A program made the position numbers and the translations under genes. Of a stretch of DNA of 64,000 nucleotides, positions 23,124-38,005 are shown piece by piece. The DNA is from Lamellibrachia columna (lineage: Eukaryota > Annelida > Polychaeta > Sabellida > Siboglinidae). The stretch covers positions 26,300,548-26,364,547 of the forward strand of contig OY759263.1 of assembly GCA_963662155.1 (NCBI GenBank), in the 5' to 3' direction. Within the stretch, counting starts at the first letter, position 1; each line of letters begins with the position of its first letter. The notes under the pieces are model-generated. The model did no database searches. It worked only from the letters and a program-made list of their open reading frames with translations, and was not told the origin of the DNA.

Positions 23124-23408
23124 ACATTTTAACAAGTTTGCCATCCCAAACAACAAGTTCCAGATGGCAAGTGGACAAGGAAGCCATTGGCTTATCGAGA
23201 GTCCAACAATTTTATAATCTATGTGTAGCCCGCCCGCTCTTATCATATATCTGTCAATTCTATTTTTAAACATATTCACACTACTAGCATTAACACAATC
23301 ATTTGGCAGTTCCATTCATTTATCACCTCTGTGAGAAAGAGTACTTTCTCATGTCCAACATACACTGTTCTTTAACTAATGCTGCTTTGTATCCTCTGGT
23401 TCTACTGC
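23124..23408 (-). mobile_element. CR1-like LINE 3' end, antisense
   Basis: It is the complement of the terminal ~285 bp of the element that follows on the plus strand: TTTTAACAAGTTTGCCATCC at the left, and the region encoding [14 protein letters not shown] at the right. It ends abruptly at GGTTCTACTGC, where the plus-strand copy starts. Confidence 0.85.
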
Positions 23409-23434
23409 GCGACAGGAGAGGAGCTTTACTGATA

Positions 23435-23993
23435 TAGTATCACAGGGGAAGGCGAGGAAAGCCTGGGTATTTATGGGGGATTCCATCATTAGGAAAGTGG
23501 ATAAAATTGTAAACAGAGGAGATGACACAACAGTATGCCTACCAGGGGCAAAAATAGAGGATATAGCAGAGAAGGCAGGACAAGTCATGGGTGGTGGGCT
23601 GGTGGCACGGGAGGTGCTGTTCTCGTGCATGTGGGAACGAACAATTCCGAGAAGGAGGGAACGTCAGCCATCGTTGGTAAGTACAGGAGGTTGATCAAGA
23701 CACTTAAAGAGGCACGAGTTGGACAGATTGTAATGTCGGGGATATTACCAATAATGGGAGGCAGGGGTGCGGAATATAGGAACTGTAGGAGGATGGCGGT
23801 CAACACACAGGTACAGAAGGTATGTATGGAGGAGGGAGTAGGCTTCGTAGACATGTGGTTAAACTTTGTGGGAAGAAATGACTTTTTCATGAGAGATGGA
23901 CTTCAACTGACAGGGAAGGGTGCTGCAGTTCTTGAGTGTGAGTTTGTCAGAGTTGTCAACGAGGGCACAGGTACCATAAATTATTTAAACTAG
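23435..23993 (+). pseudogene. CR1-like ORF1 with SGNH esterase domain (broken)
   Basis: Block I is FMGDSIIRKV near 23476, with the nucleophile Ser. A frameshift in the G-rich stretch at about 23590-23620 moves the reading to the frame with VLVHVGTNN (block III) and FMRDGLQLTGKG (block V). Block V normally has D-x-x-H; here His is replaced by Gln, so the catalytic pair is lost as well. Such esterase domains are known in ORF1 of CR1 elements; their lipid-related role in retrotransposition is not settled. Confidence 0.75.
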
Positions 23994-24084
23994 ACTCGCA
24001 GGGGGAACTGACATAGAACACTCAAAGGAGTACTACTACAAATACACATCCAAATAAATGTTCACCAATAATTTCAGATAATGA

Positions 24085-24600
24085 ACTTAAATGTGTATGC
24101 TTAAATGCCAGGAGCATAGTAAATAAAAAAGTGAGTTATACATTACGGTAGCAGATATTGATCCTCATGTAATAAGCATCACAGAATCATGGGCAAATAA
24201 AGATATAGTAGATGCTGAGTTAGCACTGACAGGCTATGTAATGTTTAGGAAGTATAGACCAGAACATAGGACAAGAGGAAGATGTAAAATTACAAAAGGC
24301 GATAAGGGAGGTGAGCAAGGGGGAATGTGTTATAATGGGTGATTTTAACCATGGCCATATACAATGGGAATTATTAAAAAGTGCTGGAGGTGACGACCAT
24401 CAGTTTCTACTTTTAACACGGGATTGTTTCCTTACTCAACATGTCTTGGAACCAACCAGAGGTGGGAATGTGTTAGATTTAATGTTGTCTTCTCAAAATT
24501 AATTAGTTGACAATGTTAAAGTACACGAACCTTTGGGTTCAAGTGACCAAAACCAAATCCATTTTAATATAGAAGTAAAAGCAGGGAATACATATAAAAA
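24085..24600 (+). pseudogene. CR1-like ORF2 endonuclease, internally deleted
   Basis: [10 protein letters not shown] and ITESWANKDI open the domain, then the reading jumps from VMFRKYRPEH to a segment just before [17 protein letters not shown]. The part containing the GGGV and Y-R-S-P segments, present in copy 2, is missing (about 190 bp). The S-D-H motif reads SDQN, losing the catalytic His. It encodes no working nuclease. Confidence 0.75.
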
Positions 24601-24617
24601 ATATAGATTGGAATAAC

Positions 24618-26594
24618 TTGCTGAAGAACAAGACAGCGACAAAATGCTGGACTTGTTTAAAATATGAGATTGAGGGCATTATTGCGAAATTTGTTCCATT
24701 AAGAAAACAAGGGAAAAGGTCCAGGAAGAAACATCTGTCAAAAGAGGGTACTAGACATTTTTTTTACAAACAGATGCTGGGGAGGGTCAAACATACTGGA
24801 AGACTATACAAACTACAAATAGGCACTTAACCTAGCTACAACTGAAATTAGAAAATATAAAACCTTTCAAAAAAATTAGCAGGTAATATAAAAAATTACA
24901 GCAAGAGTTTCTATGCTTATGTAAGGAGTAAACAGAAAGTTCGAGATAAGGTCGGACCATTGGAAAACAACAGTGAAAACATAATTTCAGACGGGTTTCT
25001 GATGGCAGAGGTATTTCAGCTCAGTTTTTACCACAGAAGATATCAGCTCACTACCAGTTCCATTTACTAAATTTGAGGGAAATAAATCAGAACAGTTGGG
25101 GCAGTTATTTGTAACACCTGAAATGATAGCAAAGAAAATTAAGAAGATGAAAGATAATAAATCACCTGGAGTTGATGGGATACCAGCAAAACTGCTTAAG
25201 GAAATTGTTGAGCAAATTAGTACACCACTAGCAAAAGTGTTTAACTTGTCACTAGAAGAAGGAATAGTTCCTTCAGAATGGAAGAGGCAAACATTACACT
25301 GCTATTTAAGAAAGGATCGAGGAACAAACCAGAAAATTACAGACCATTGAATTTAACATCAGTTGTATGTAAATTACTCGAAACATTAATTAGAGACCAC
25401 ATGGTGGAATTCCTTGTAAAACATAAATTAATAAATACATCTCAACATGGGTTCCTAAAAATAAGGTCATGTCTAACCAATCTCTTATGTTTTTGGAAGA
25501 AATTACCAAGTGGGTAGATGACGGTAGATTTTCAGAAAACTTTCGATAAAGTGCCACATCAAAGATTGTTACTTAAACTAAAAGCCCATGGTATAGGCAA
25601 TGATGTAATCACCTGGATAGAAAAGTGGCTTACACGCAGAAGACATAGAGTAATAGTAGATGGTGAGATTTCAAACTGGAAATCTGTTTTGAGTCGGGTA
25701 CCACAGGGATCAGTATTAGGCCCTATACTGTTTTTAATATATATAAATGATTTGGAAGATGACATATATAGCAAAGTACTAAAATTTGCAGATGACACAA
25801 AAGTATTCAGAAAGGTTACTAATTATACAGATAAACAAAGTTTACAGGATGATCTAGATAAATTAGTTAAATGGTCAGAAAAATGGCAAATGTTATTCAA
25901 TTTTGGGAAGTGTAAATGCATACACATAGGACATGGAAACATGGACGAAGAATATAAAATGGGGGATGCTGTACTAGGTAGAACCACACAAGAAAAGGAC
26001 TTAGGTGTAACATTTAGTGCTGACATGAAAGTTTCTGAGCAATGTGGGATTGCTGCTTCGAAAGGAAATCAAATTCTAGGGCTAATTAGGAGAACTATCA
26101 TGTATATGGAGAAACAGCTAATTGTACCCCTGTACAAAGCAATAGTTAGACCACATTTGGAATATTGTTTACAAGCATGGAGGCCGTATCGTAAAAAGGA
26201 CATAGACAAGCTAGAAATAATACAACGAAGAGCAACTAAATTGATTCCAGAATTGAGAGACCTTAGTGACAAAAGTCGCTTATTACAATGTGGTTTGACA
26301 ACACTAGAGAGCAGGAGACTAAGAGGATACCAAATAGAAGTGTTTAAAATAGTGAACGGTAATGAGGATGTTGACAGGAATATGTTCTTCAAACTTAAAG
26401 AAGGCAGTAGAACCAGAGGACACAAAGCAGCATTAGTTAAGGAACAGTGTAGGTTGGACATGAGAAAGTACTCTTTCTCACAGAGGGTGATAAATGAATG
26501 GAACAAACTGCCAAATGATTGTGTTAATGCTAGTAGTGTGAATATGTTTAAAAATAGAATTGACAGATATCTGATTAGGGCGGGCTACACATAG
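24618..26594 (+). pseudogene. CR1-like ORF2 reverse transcriptase, copy 1 (broken)
   Basis: Domain order: [20 protein letters not shown] (finger region), NYRPLNLTSV, TVDFQKTFDKVPH (motif A), [20 protein letters not shown] (motif B, with the usual SG changed to SR) and KFADDTKVF (catalytic motif C, FADD). The longest intact frame is 25518..26594, running to the family C-terminus [13 protein letters not shown]. Frameshifts near 25300 and 25500 and further breaks before 25096 interrupt it. Confidence 0.85.
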
Positions 26595-26698
26595 ATGATT
26601 CAATTGTTGGACTCTCGATAAGCCAATGGCTTCCTTGTCTAGTTGCCATCTGGAACTTGTTGTTTGGGATGGCAATCTTGTTAAATCTTGTTAAATAA

Positions 26699-27284
26699 GG
26701 AATAACGTAATGCTGGTGGGAATTATTGGCCGCAAATTAACCTGGGCATTGGCAGGTTTTGGGGTCATTTTGTTTTGTATATCAATACTATTCCACGTGT
26801 TACATTGGTTCTCATCAGCTCCAGAGGTCGTTAAGAATATATTTGCATGGCGAGCGTCCACATAGCAAATCAATACCCGATAATCTACCGACGTACTGAA
26901 ACACGGAAACGGGGAGTATTTCTCTACCGGCGCAGCATAACAGGTTTAGTTAAACGTGTTGAAGATGCAGGTGCTTCAGTCTCACGTTAGCAGGTGAAAC
27001 CCTGAGAAGGCAGAGATAGGCCTATTATTCGTACCTGAGGCGGCTCCATTAAGGTCTCGGTGGTGACGTTGCCGTGTCCTGACGTTAGCTACTGCGAAGT
27101 CCCGTCCGTTCAGCGTAAACAAACCAAACGGCCTTCACCTTGGCACACCTGGTGCAGGTAAAATCAAAGGTAAATTCCACGCGATGTCGTCAGCGCGGCA
27201 GAGCGTTCGTGAAGTGAACGTAGGCGGGTGGCTTGGGTTGGCGAGTCAGCCACGCGTGTCAAGTTTGAACAATATTGACATCCT
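26699..27284. other. Spacer between retrotransposon copies
   Basis: Moderately GC-rich stretch with no exon or repeat I can identify, ending where the antisense CR1-like copy begins. Confidence 0.45.
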
Positions 27285-30080
27285 AGAAAGGCTCAGATGG
27301 CAAGTGGACAAGGAAGCCATTGACTTATCTGTGTGTAACCCGCGCTCCTGAGATATGTGTCAACCTTATTTTCAAACATATTCACGCTGCTAGTAGTTAC
27401 ACAATCTGTAGATAATTTGTTCCATTCATTGTGAGAACGAGTACTTCCTGATATCCAATATACACTCATCTTTTATTAATGTTATCTCATGCCCTCTAGT
27501 TCTACTATCTTTCTAGAGTGACAAAACAATATTTTTATAAATATTTTCATACCCATTCAATATCTTAAAAAAACTTCAATTTGATTTCCTCTTAACCTCC
27601 TTCTCTGCGGTTATTAAACCACATTCTTTTAAGACATTCTTCATAACTAAGATCTCTCAGTTCTGGAATCACTTTAGTTGCTCTCCTGTGTATTCACTCA
27701 AGCTTATCTATGATCTTCTTACGATATGGTCTCCAAGCTTGTAATCAGTATTCTTTATTGCTTTATACATAGGTGTAAGTAACTTTATTCCTTGTATGTT
27801 ATATTTCTCCTAATCAACCCAAGCATTTGATTACCCTCTGAAGTTGCAATAACACACTGCTCTAAAACTTTCATATCAGCATCAGCGTTCCTCCTAAGTC
27901 CTTTTCTTTTACGGTATTACCTAGAACAGTATCTCCCACTTTACAGCTTACACCCAAGTTCCCGTGTCCCGCGCATAGGCATTTACATTTCCCAAAATTG
28001 AATAACATCTGCCATTTTTCAGACCACAACTAATTTGTCTAGATCGTTTTGTGTAGTTTATCTCCGTCATTGTTAACATTTCTAAACACTTTTGTGTCAT
28101 CCGCACATTTCACTATGTTGTTTTTTATATTATCGTCCAGGTAATTAATATATAGTATTTTTATTAAGATTAATAAAGGTCCTAATACTGATCATTGTGG
28201 TACCCCACTCAAAACTTATTTCTAGTTTGAAACCTCCACATCAACTACAACATGCTGTCTTCAGTCAGTCAGCCATTTTTCTATCCATTCGATTATGCTA
28301 TCCCCGATACCATGGGCTTTTAACTTAAGTAGTAATCTTTGATGTGGCACTTTCTGAAAATCCAAGTAGATAATATCTACTGATGACCCCTCGTCTATCC
28401 ACTTGATTTCTTCCAAAAGACATAACACATTTGTTAAGTATGACCTCGCTTTTAGGAATCCATGTTGAGATGGATTTAATAATTCCCCTAACAAGGAAGT
28501 CCCGCCATATGGTATTTAATGAACCTTTCTAATAATTTTCAAATCACTATTGTTAAACTCACTGATCTGTAATTATCTTACTTATTTCTCGGACCCTTTA
28601 AAAAAATGGCATGATGTTAGCTTCTTTCCATTCAAAAGGAACCACTCCCTGTTTTAATGACAAGTTGAACCCTCTAGCAAGTGGTATACTAATTTGTTCT
28701 ACTGTTTCCATTAGTAGTTTTGGTGCAATTCCATCCACTTCAGTTGATTTATTCTTCATTGCCTTTATTTTCGTAGCTACCATTTCTGGAGTTACAGTTA
28801 ACTGCCCTAAATAGTCCGATTTAGCCTCCTGAAGCTTAGCATCTGGAACTAGTAATGTACTAATATCCTCTCTGGTAAACACTGTACTGAAGTATCCATT
28901 TAGGTCTTCAACCATTAAAATACCTTGTGATATTATATTTCCAGTACTGTCTTCTAGTGGTCCAACATTCGATTGCTGTCTTATTCCTCGGCATGTTAAT
29001 CCAGTCTGACTTTGCTAAGTATTTTCTCATGTTATCTTTATATTTACCTTTGTGGAAGTTTCTCCCGTATTTTTTCTTTCTGATTTTACTTTGATGTCAA
29101 CATGCATTTTACCTTGATGTCAACATGCATTTTACCTTGATGTCAACATGCATTTTACCTTGATGCCAACATGCATTTGATATGACCACTGTTACACAAG
29201 GTTCATGTATTTTTTTTACATTGTCTAATTAATTTTATGAAGACAAAACTGTATATAATACATTCTGTCCCCTGGTTGGTTCTAGCACGTGTCGAATAAG
29301 GAAGCTATCCCGTATTAAAAAAGAAACTGTTGGTTCTCACCCCCTGTTCTCTCTAGAGATTTCCATTGTGTGCGTCCATGGTTAAAATCTCCCATTATGA
29401 TACATTCCCCTTTATTCACTTCATTTATAGCGTTTTGTATTTTTGTGTTATCTTCTTCGTTTATTTTTGGACTTCGGTAAACTAATCTAATAGTTAATGT
29501 CGACTTTCCTGGAACTATATTGCACCAAACAGCTTCGTCGCAATCTGCTTCTATTTTTAATTTTATTTCGTGAGCCTGAATAGATTCATTCTTTAATTTA
29601 TAAAATAACTCCCCCTCCCCTTCTTCCTATTCGATCTCTCCTAAACATCATGTATCCTGTTAGTCCTAATTCAGCATCTGCTATGTCTTTGTTGGTCCAT
29701 GATTCGGTTAATATATTCTAACATAATGTTTAATTCGTTTTTTTTATTTACTATGCTCCTTTTTATTTAAACACACAAAATTATAGCAAGCTTCAGATTT
29801 TTTCCGGACATGTTGTTACTGGTTTGTATGTACCCCCTACGCTTCTAGTTTAAACAATGTTTGCTACCGAAAATATTGTTGATGCTACCCATGCCACTGT
29901 CGACTGCTGTTGATGAGAGTTCATCCACAAACACTGCTGCACCCTTTCTATTTAGATGAAACCCATTCCTCATGAACATATCAGCCCTCCCAACAAAATA
30001 TCCCCACAAATCGAACTTCATCTTCCCTACATAGCTGCTGAACTAGCATGTTAATTGCCATCCTCCGACAATTTAGATAA
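27285..30080 (-). mobile_element. CR1-like non-LTR retrotransposon, copy 3 (antisense)
   Basis: Read on the minus strand it runs from a decayed ORF1 C-terminus (NCRRMAINMLVQQLC, 30080-29940), through endonuclease ([13 protein letters not shown] near 29380), to the reverse transcriptase finger region (about 28915-28598), [19 protein letters not shown] (28400-28300) and the 3' end at 27285. It has many frameshifts and stops and is older than copies 1 and 2. Confidence 0.85.
29087..29180. repeat. Four 23-bp tandem units inside CR1-like copy 3
   Basis: The unit ACCTTGATGTCAACATGCATTTT-like (23 bp) is repeated four times within the region that encodes DINVKSEGK in copy 2. The other copies have a single version, so it expanded after insertion. 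Confidence 0.85.
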
Positions 30081-30161
30081 CCATTCGTTGTCGGATTCGC
30101 TACGCAGCGCAAGTGAGGTTATGTAATCGAAATGGCAACACTTGTCGAATAATACTGGAAA

Positions 30162-30162
<1 letters not shown>

Positions 30163-30192
<30 letters not shown>
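30163..30192. repeat. (ACGC)n microsatellite
   Basis: Short perfect ACGC run just right of CR1-like copy 3. Confidence 0.95.
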
Positions 30193-31333
<1,141 letters not shown>

Positions 31334-31664
31334 GTATATACGTACACACACGCACGCACGCACGCACACACACACAGGCCTGATAAAAGAATCCTGCGGA
31401 TTAATAAAACAATGCATCCTATTGAGAAAGAATAAAACCATGTGCAATAGTATGAAAAACATTCCTTTCTTTTAATAGAGATAACATTCTCTTTGAATAC
31501 AAGTTACATGTTATATACATTTTTTTATATGCATTGTATGTTATTGAGAAAAAATAAACAATGTGTAACACTGTTACAAGTACACCCAGCATTCATTTCT
31601 TTTAATACTGAGATAGTTCTGAGTACATTACATATGCAGTCACAGAACGATCAGAACATCAATG

Positions 31665-32447
31665 TTATCCAGAGCCAGTGGTCTGGAAAAAGTCTGTAAC
31701 ACACGATTGGGTAAACTGCGATTGTTGTTGAATGCATTTCCTGATATCCCATGCGGTATCAAGGGCGGAAACACAGCCATGCTGCTCGAGGTATTGAATG
31801 AGGACGTCAATGCTGGCTTTTGCCTGCTTGGCGGAGACAGGTTCAGGCTCTGTCTCTACATCGGCAGGTCCTACTGGATCGGTGGTCGGTTCTTCTATGG
31901 TGTCGGCTCGAGTCACCAGTTGCAGTATCGTATCATCGTCTAGTTCCTGACACGTGATATCTCCCCCCTCGATGTCAATGCATTGGTCAGGTGTTAGGTC
32001 GCAGTCAGGTTCCGGTAGATGAATCATGGAACGGAGATCGGCTAGTGGGGTGTCGTCGTCAGCATCAGAGGGCTCAATATCGGCTTGGTCATCAGTGGGG
32101 AGGCTGCCGACATGACGCCAGCAGTTACCGATGGTAAACTGGCTGACGTCATCATCATTAACAACACAACGGCGAGAACGGATGTATGTAAACCACAGAA
32201 ACGGGACGTCTTGAGATACACTCAACCATTTGTCCGACGCACGCACGATGTCTCCAACAGTAGACTTGCCGACTTTTATGTTCAGCGTTTTCTCCGCACA
32301 GGCTTGTGTGACAGAATATTTCAGCTGTGGGTGGTCCCTCTTAAATTGACATATCTGGCGTTTATGTCCGGCATTGACTTCACAACGATGGCGTTTCGTT
32401 GACGGAGAATCTTCCAGAGCATCGAGCTTGCGTGTGGCTTGATTTGC
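31665..32447 (-). pseudogene. pogo/Tigger-like transposase remnant without DDE core
   Basis: Open minus-strand frame of 260 codons with no Met near its start; a TGA lies just upstream. The N-terminal part (KRHRCEVNAGHKRQICQFKR, HPQLKYSVTQACAEKTLN, KVGKSTVGDIVRASDKWLS) resembles the CENP-B-type helix-turn-helix DNA-binding region of Tigger transposases. It passes within about 25 residues to QFTIGNCWRHVG, which resembles the segment after the DDE domain, then an acidic C-terminus (IDVLIQYLEQHG, ALDTAWDIRKCI). The whole catalytic domain is absent. It is either an internally deleted element or a DNA-binding derivative; no start codon supports the former. Confidence 0.65.
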
Positions 32448-32639
32448 TCACAACCGGGCGGCTGCCGCGATTATTGGCGCCGCTCGGCTGATTTTCTAAT
32501 CAGAGATCGACCGACCGGTTATCTGAGTCAGAATACGGTGTTATGCGGCCGGTGGGTTCCCCAAAAACAGCGTGCGGAGCCGGAAACATGAATAATCGGA
32601 ATAACGGAGCAATTAACATCGTGTCGAGATGGTTACCAC

Positions 32640-32702
32640 ACAAAAACGTGCGGATCGCGGAACATCCGGAATATCGAAGAACGGATAAACGACACTCTAC
32701 TG
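32640..32702 (-). mobile_element. pogo/Tigger-like terminal inverted repeat
   Basis: On the minus strand the end reads CAGTAGAGTGTCGTTTATCC followed by GTTCTTCGATATTCCGGATG, typical in style of pogo-family ends (CAGT start). A TA follows immediately at 32703-32704, as expected of TA-targeted insertion. The partner end left of 31665 could not be identified with confidence. Confidence 0.6.
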
Positions 32703-32713
32703 TATATACATCT

Positions 32714-33923
<1,210 letters not shown>

Positions 33924-34031
33924 GTGCACACCAGTGTCAGAGGTGTCCATATATATTTCTTTCTTCTTTCTTACCCCTCCCTAGAAAAATTCCTGCGGAC
34001 GCCCCTGGACACCTCTGACATAGGTGTGCAC
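33924..34031. repeat. 25-bp inverted repeat pair
   Basis: GTGCACACCAGTGTCAGAGG...TCC (33924-33948) and its complement at 34007-34031 match at 23 of 25 positions around a 58-bp loop. It directly abuts the GC-rich TIR element and may be the ends of a small MITE into which that element inserted. Confidence 0.7.
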
Positions 34032-35577
34032 GAGAGAACGAAGTTGTGACGCCCGTTGGGAAGATATCTGTAGACCGTATAGCTAAGGTCTCTCGACCGA
34101 GCAACTAAACGTGAACATGCACATCTACAGGATAATGTTTGGATCTTGTCAATGTTAATATTGGCGATTGCAGAGCAGAGGACGCCAAGTTCGGTGACCT
34201 TACATCACCAGTGCCGACATAACTTGGTATGACGCTCATTCGTGATAGGTTCTTTCGATGAAACAGCTAACTAAGCGAGGCCTAACGCATAATACTTATT
34301 AGCAGAATACCCGAAATAATCAGTGTCGGAAACTGACTATATTATCTAACTACACAATAACGAGCACTTTTAGCATTAGAAAATTAAATGTAAACATCAT
34401 CGTAATTTTCACGATGGCCGTGACAGTAACTTCGCCCATCTGCCTTGACTGGCATTTAAATGTTGCCGACACAAAAGAATGAAAGAAAACAACCCATGGG
34501 TGTATTTTAGGCAGACCGACGAAGAATGGAAAGTGCTTTACGTATTCACCGTTCGTGCGTGCGAGCGTGCGCTTGTCGCACATTTCAATCAGCCGGCCAG
34601 GCCCGGTGCGTGCTCGCGTGGCTACGGCACAGGCTGGTCTTTGTCCGCACGCGGGCAGGCAAACAGATTTACATGCACGAGCGTGCGTGCATGCGTGCAA
34701 GTTTGACCCGTCGGCTTTTAATTAAGTCGGCTACTGCAATCAGGCGGTCTACCTGCGTGACAGCGCCTCCACGTCAGCGCTCGTGCCGCGCTAGACCCCG
34801 GCTTGCCTTTGGGACATGGAGTGCCAGACTGAAAGGCCGATATCGCCTGATCGACGATGCTTGCGTGCGTCCGGTGTTCAACGTGCTTGCGAATGCACGA
34901 GGGACCGTTTCGAAGATTGATCACAAACGAAATAAACACAAAATACAACATGTATGGTCTAATTATATACATTATTAAGATTGTTGTCTGTTGCCCCTAC
35001 TTACGGTAGATTTTTGCACAGTTTTCAGTTCTACGATGAATTATGTAACCGTTCTGCAATTAGTACAAAATGCTATCGCATAACATTGCGCTAATGTCTT
35101 TGTCGTTAAGAAAAGGTACAGGTAATTTTTGGTCAGTAAATGCAATATATAGTCTTTTTTATTTTACATAATTTTTTTGTTGTGACTACTTTGTAATTTT
35201 AATCATGTGTCAAATTTACTTACATTAATGATATTTATTTCATTTGTCAAACTCTCTATAAATTGATGTATGTTTTATGAAATGGGAAATACTAATTATA
35301 AGTATTAGACTTCTTGCATTTCCCAGTATGTATTACAGCTTAATGCTGCTGTCACATAAATCTTTACAGCATTCACTGTGTTGTATGTTTGCATATATGT
35401 TGTTGAAATTTTTAATAAAATTAAATTCAAAAAACATAACGTCGTTATCTGCATTTGAGCGTATGCCTACTAAAGTAACTGGAACCGAGCGAAACTATCC
35501 AAACTTCAAAAAACAGTGTTCAATGTTGCAGTATGGGATTGAACAACCGTCTCTTTGTGGGAAGTCATACGTTCTCC
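34032..35577. other. Non-coding spacer
   Basis: 34526-34978 is relatively GC-rich with a long open frame, but its Cys/Arg-rich translation has no recognisable domain and it contains GTGC-type simple repeats. Nothing else is supported. Confidence 0.45.
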
Positions 35578-36423
35578 TGTACTCCTGTACTGCTGTACTA
35601 CTGTACAACTGTACTGTTGTACTCCTGTACTGCTGTACTACTATATTACTGTACTGTTGTACTACTGTACTACTGTACTGCTGTACTGCTGTACTACTGT
35701 ACTGTTGTACTACTGCTGTACTACTGTATTGTTGTACTGTTGTACTGCTGTACTGCTGTACTGCTGTACTACTGTACTGTTGTACTACTGCTGTACTACT
35801 GTATTGTTGTACTGTTGTACTACTGTACTGCTGTACTGCTGTACTACTGTACTACTGTACTGTTGTACTGCTGTATTGCTGTACTACTGTGCCGATATAC
35901 TACTGTACTACTGTACTGTTGTACTACTGTACTGCTGTACTTTTGTACTAATGTACTGCTGTACTACTGTACTGTTGTACTACTGTACTGCTGTACTGTT
36001 GTACTGATGTACTGCTGTACTACTGTACTACTGTACTACTGTACTGCTGTACTGCTGTACTGCTGTACTGTCGTACTAATGTACTGCTGTACTACTGTAC
36101 TAATGTACTGTTGTACTGCTGTACTGCTGTATTGCTGTACTACTGTACCGCTGTACTACTGTACTACTGTACTGCTGTACTGTTGTACTAATGTACTAAT
36201 GTACTGCTGTACTATTGTACTGTTGTACTAATGTACTGCTGTACTACTGTACTGTTGTACTGCTGTACTGTTGTACTGTTGTACTGCTGTACTACTGTAC
36301 TGTTGTACTACTGTACTGCTGTACTACTGTACTAATGTACTGTTGTTCTACTGTATTGCTGTACTACTGTACTGTTGTACTGTTGTACTACTGTACTGCT
36401 GTACTACTGTACTACTGTATTGT
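35578..36423. repeat. 8-bp GTACTRYT satellite, about 105 units
   Basis: Tandem octamers GTACTGCT, GTACTACT and GTACTGTT alternate in a mixed order over about 845 bp. Each unit carries the palindrome GTAC. No stop codon arises in most frames because three units equal eight codons, giving spurious Val-Leu-Leu-Tyr-type peptides. Confidence 0.95.
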
Positions 36424-37513
36424 GACTCCTGCTGCACACGCACATGTTTCTGATACGGTCCCCCGCGTTACTCGCATCGTATAGGGCGGTGCTGCCGCAA
36501 ACGAAAGGTACGCGTCAGTGAGCTTTTGTGCGCGCGCGTGTGATTCGTTGTGAGAACGCCCATGCACGCACACTCGCTCTGCGTGCAGCATGATTAAGTG
36601 CATGGCGACAGACTTGTAGTGGCAGTCTTGACCTTCTGAAAACATCTTCATTGCATGCAGTGACTTTTTTTCTGAAAACGTATACTTATACGTATAGCAA
36701 ACGAACCACTAGACATTTACGTTTGCTCACTGCATGACTATTGTATGTATACAATGAATAAGACGCGGTTTTTAACTATTATTGACGTAATAAAATAAGA
36801 CGGAATTAATATTTTACAATAGTTTGTGCTCGTCTAATTTCCTTAGGCCTACGACTGTGAAAACAAAACAAACTTTTATACGAAGCTGTGTTAGGTCCTA
36901 TGACAGTAACTTAATATCGTTATCCAAAACACGCACGCAAGCACGCATTAAATGAGATATATTAGGCACATTGTAGGCTTACATTAATGTACCGACAGGA
37001 ATCAATCCGATTAGTGGTGTCATCTGGCGGCAGCAGCAAGACAATGCGTTTTTGGTTTCGCGTCGAGTTAAACCAGTTACTCCACCTAGCGAGTTTCACA
37101 GGTAGGCACGTCACGATTATGACTTTTCGTTTGCCGGGCTAGAAATATAATATGCATGTCGATTTATTGCACTGTGCAAGATTCGTGACATTTCATGCCA
37201 ACGTCACCATCATCTAGTGCTATGCATCACCTAATAATCATGATGTCTATGACTCTGAGAAAGACACCTTCTATGAGTAGGCACATCAAAAAAATGCGCG
37301 TGCCCAAATATTGTGTCAGCTCAGATAATAAAAAATAGCAGAAATACATTAGTAACATATATGTAGCATTTCTGTTATTTTTGTTATCAGAATACTATTT
37401 CCTGTTTAGTTAAATCTTTCAAGCCTGAAGGAATGCATCGGCCTTTGTTAGAGCCGACCAGTATTATGTAATTTGTTTGCTTAAGCATGCCTGTGTGTGT
37501 GCGTGGTGGTGGT
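36424..37513. other. Non-coding spacer
   Basis: No exon or mobile element could be supported. Confidence 0.45.

Positions 37514-38005
<492 letters not shown>

Larger units (their letters stand above)
23409..26698 (+). mobile_element. CR1-like non-LTR retrotransposon, copy 1
   Basis: In order: SGNH/GDSL-type esterase of ORF1 (to 23993), AP-type endonuclease remains (24085-24600), reverse transcriptase (24618-26594), then a short 3' UTR ending in two CTTGTTAAAT repeats. Esterase ORF1 plus endonuclease/reverse transcriptase ORF2 is the CR1 layout. Frameshifts, stops and an internal deletion in the endonuclease show it is inactive. Confidence 0.88.

Noticed and set aside
34526..34978. 150-codon Arg/Cys-rich frame
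   Set aside because: No recognisable domain, overlapping open frames in other phases and simple GTGC repeats inside; not supported as a gene.
35277..36484. Val-Leu-Leu-Tyr-Cys-Thr repeat proteins
   Set aside because: All three plus frames of the GTAC octamer satellite give similar peptides, so no frame is selected.
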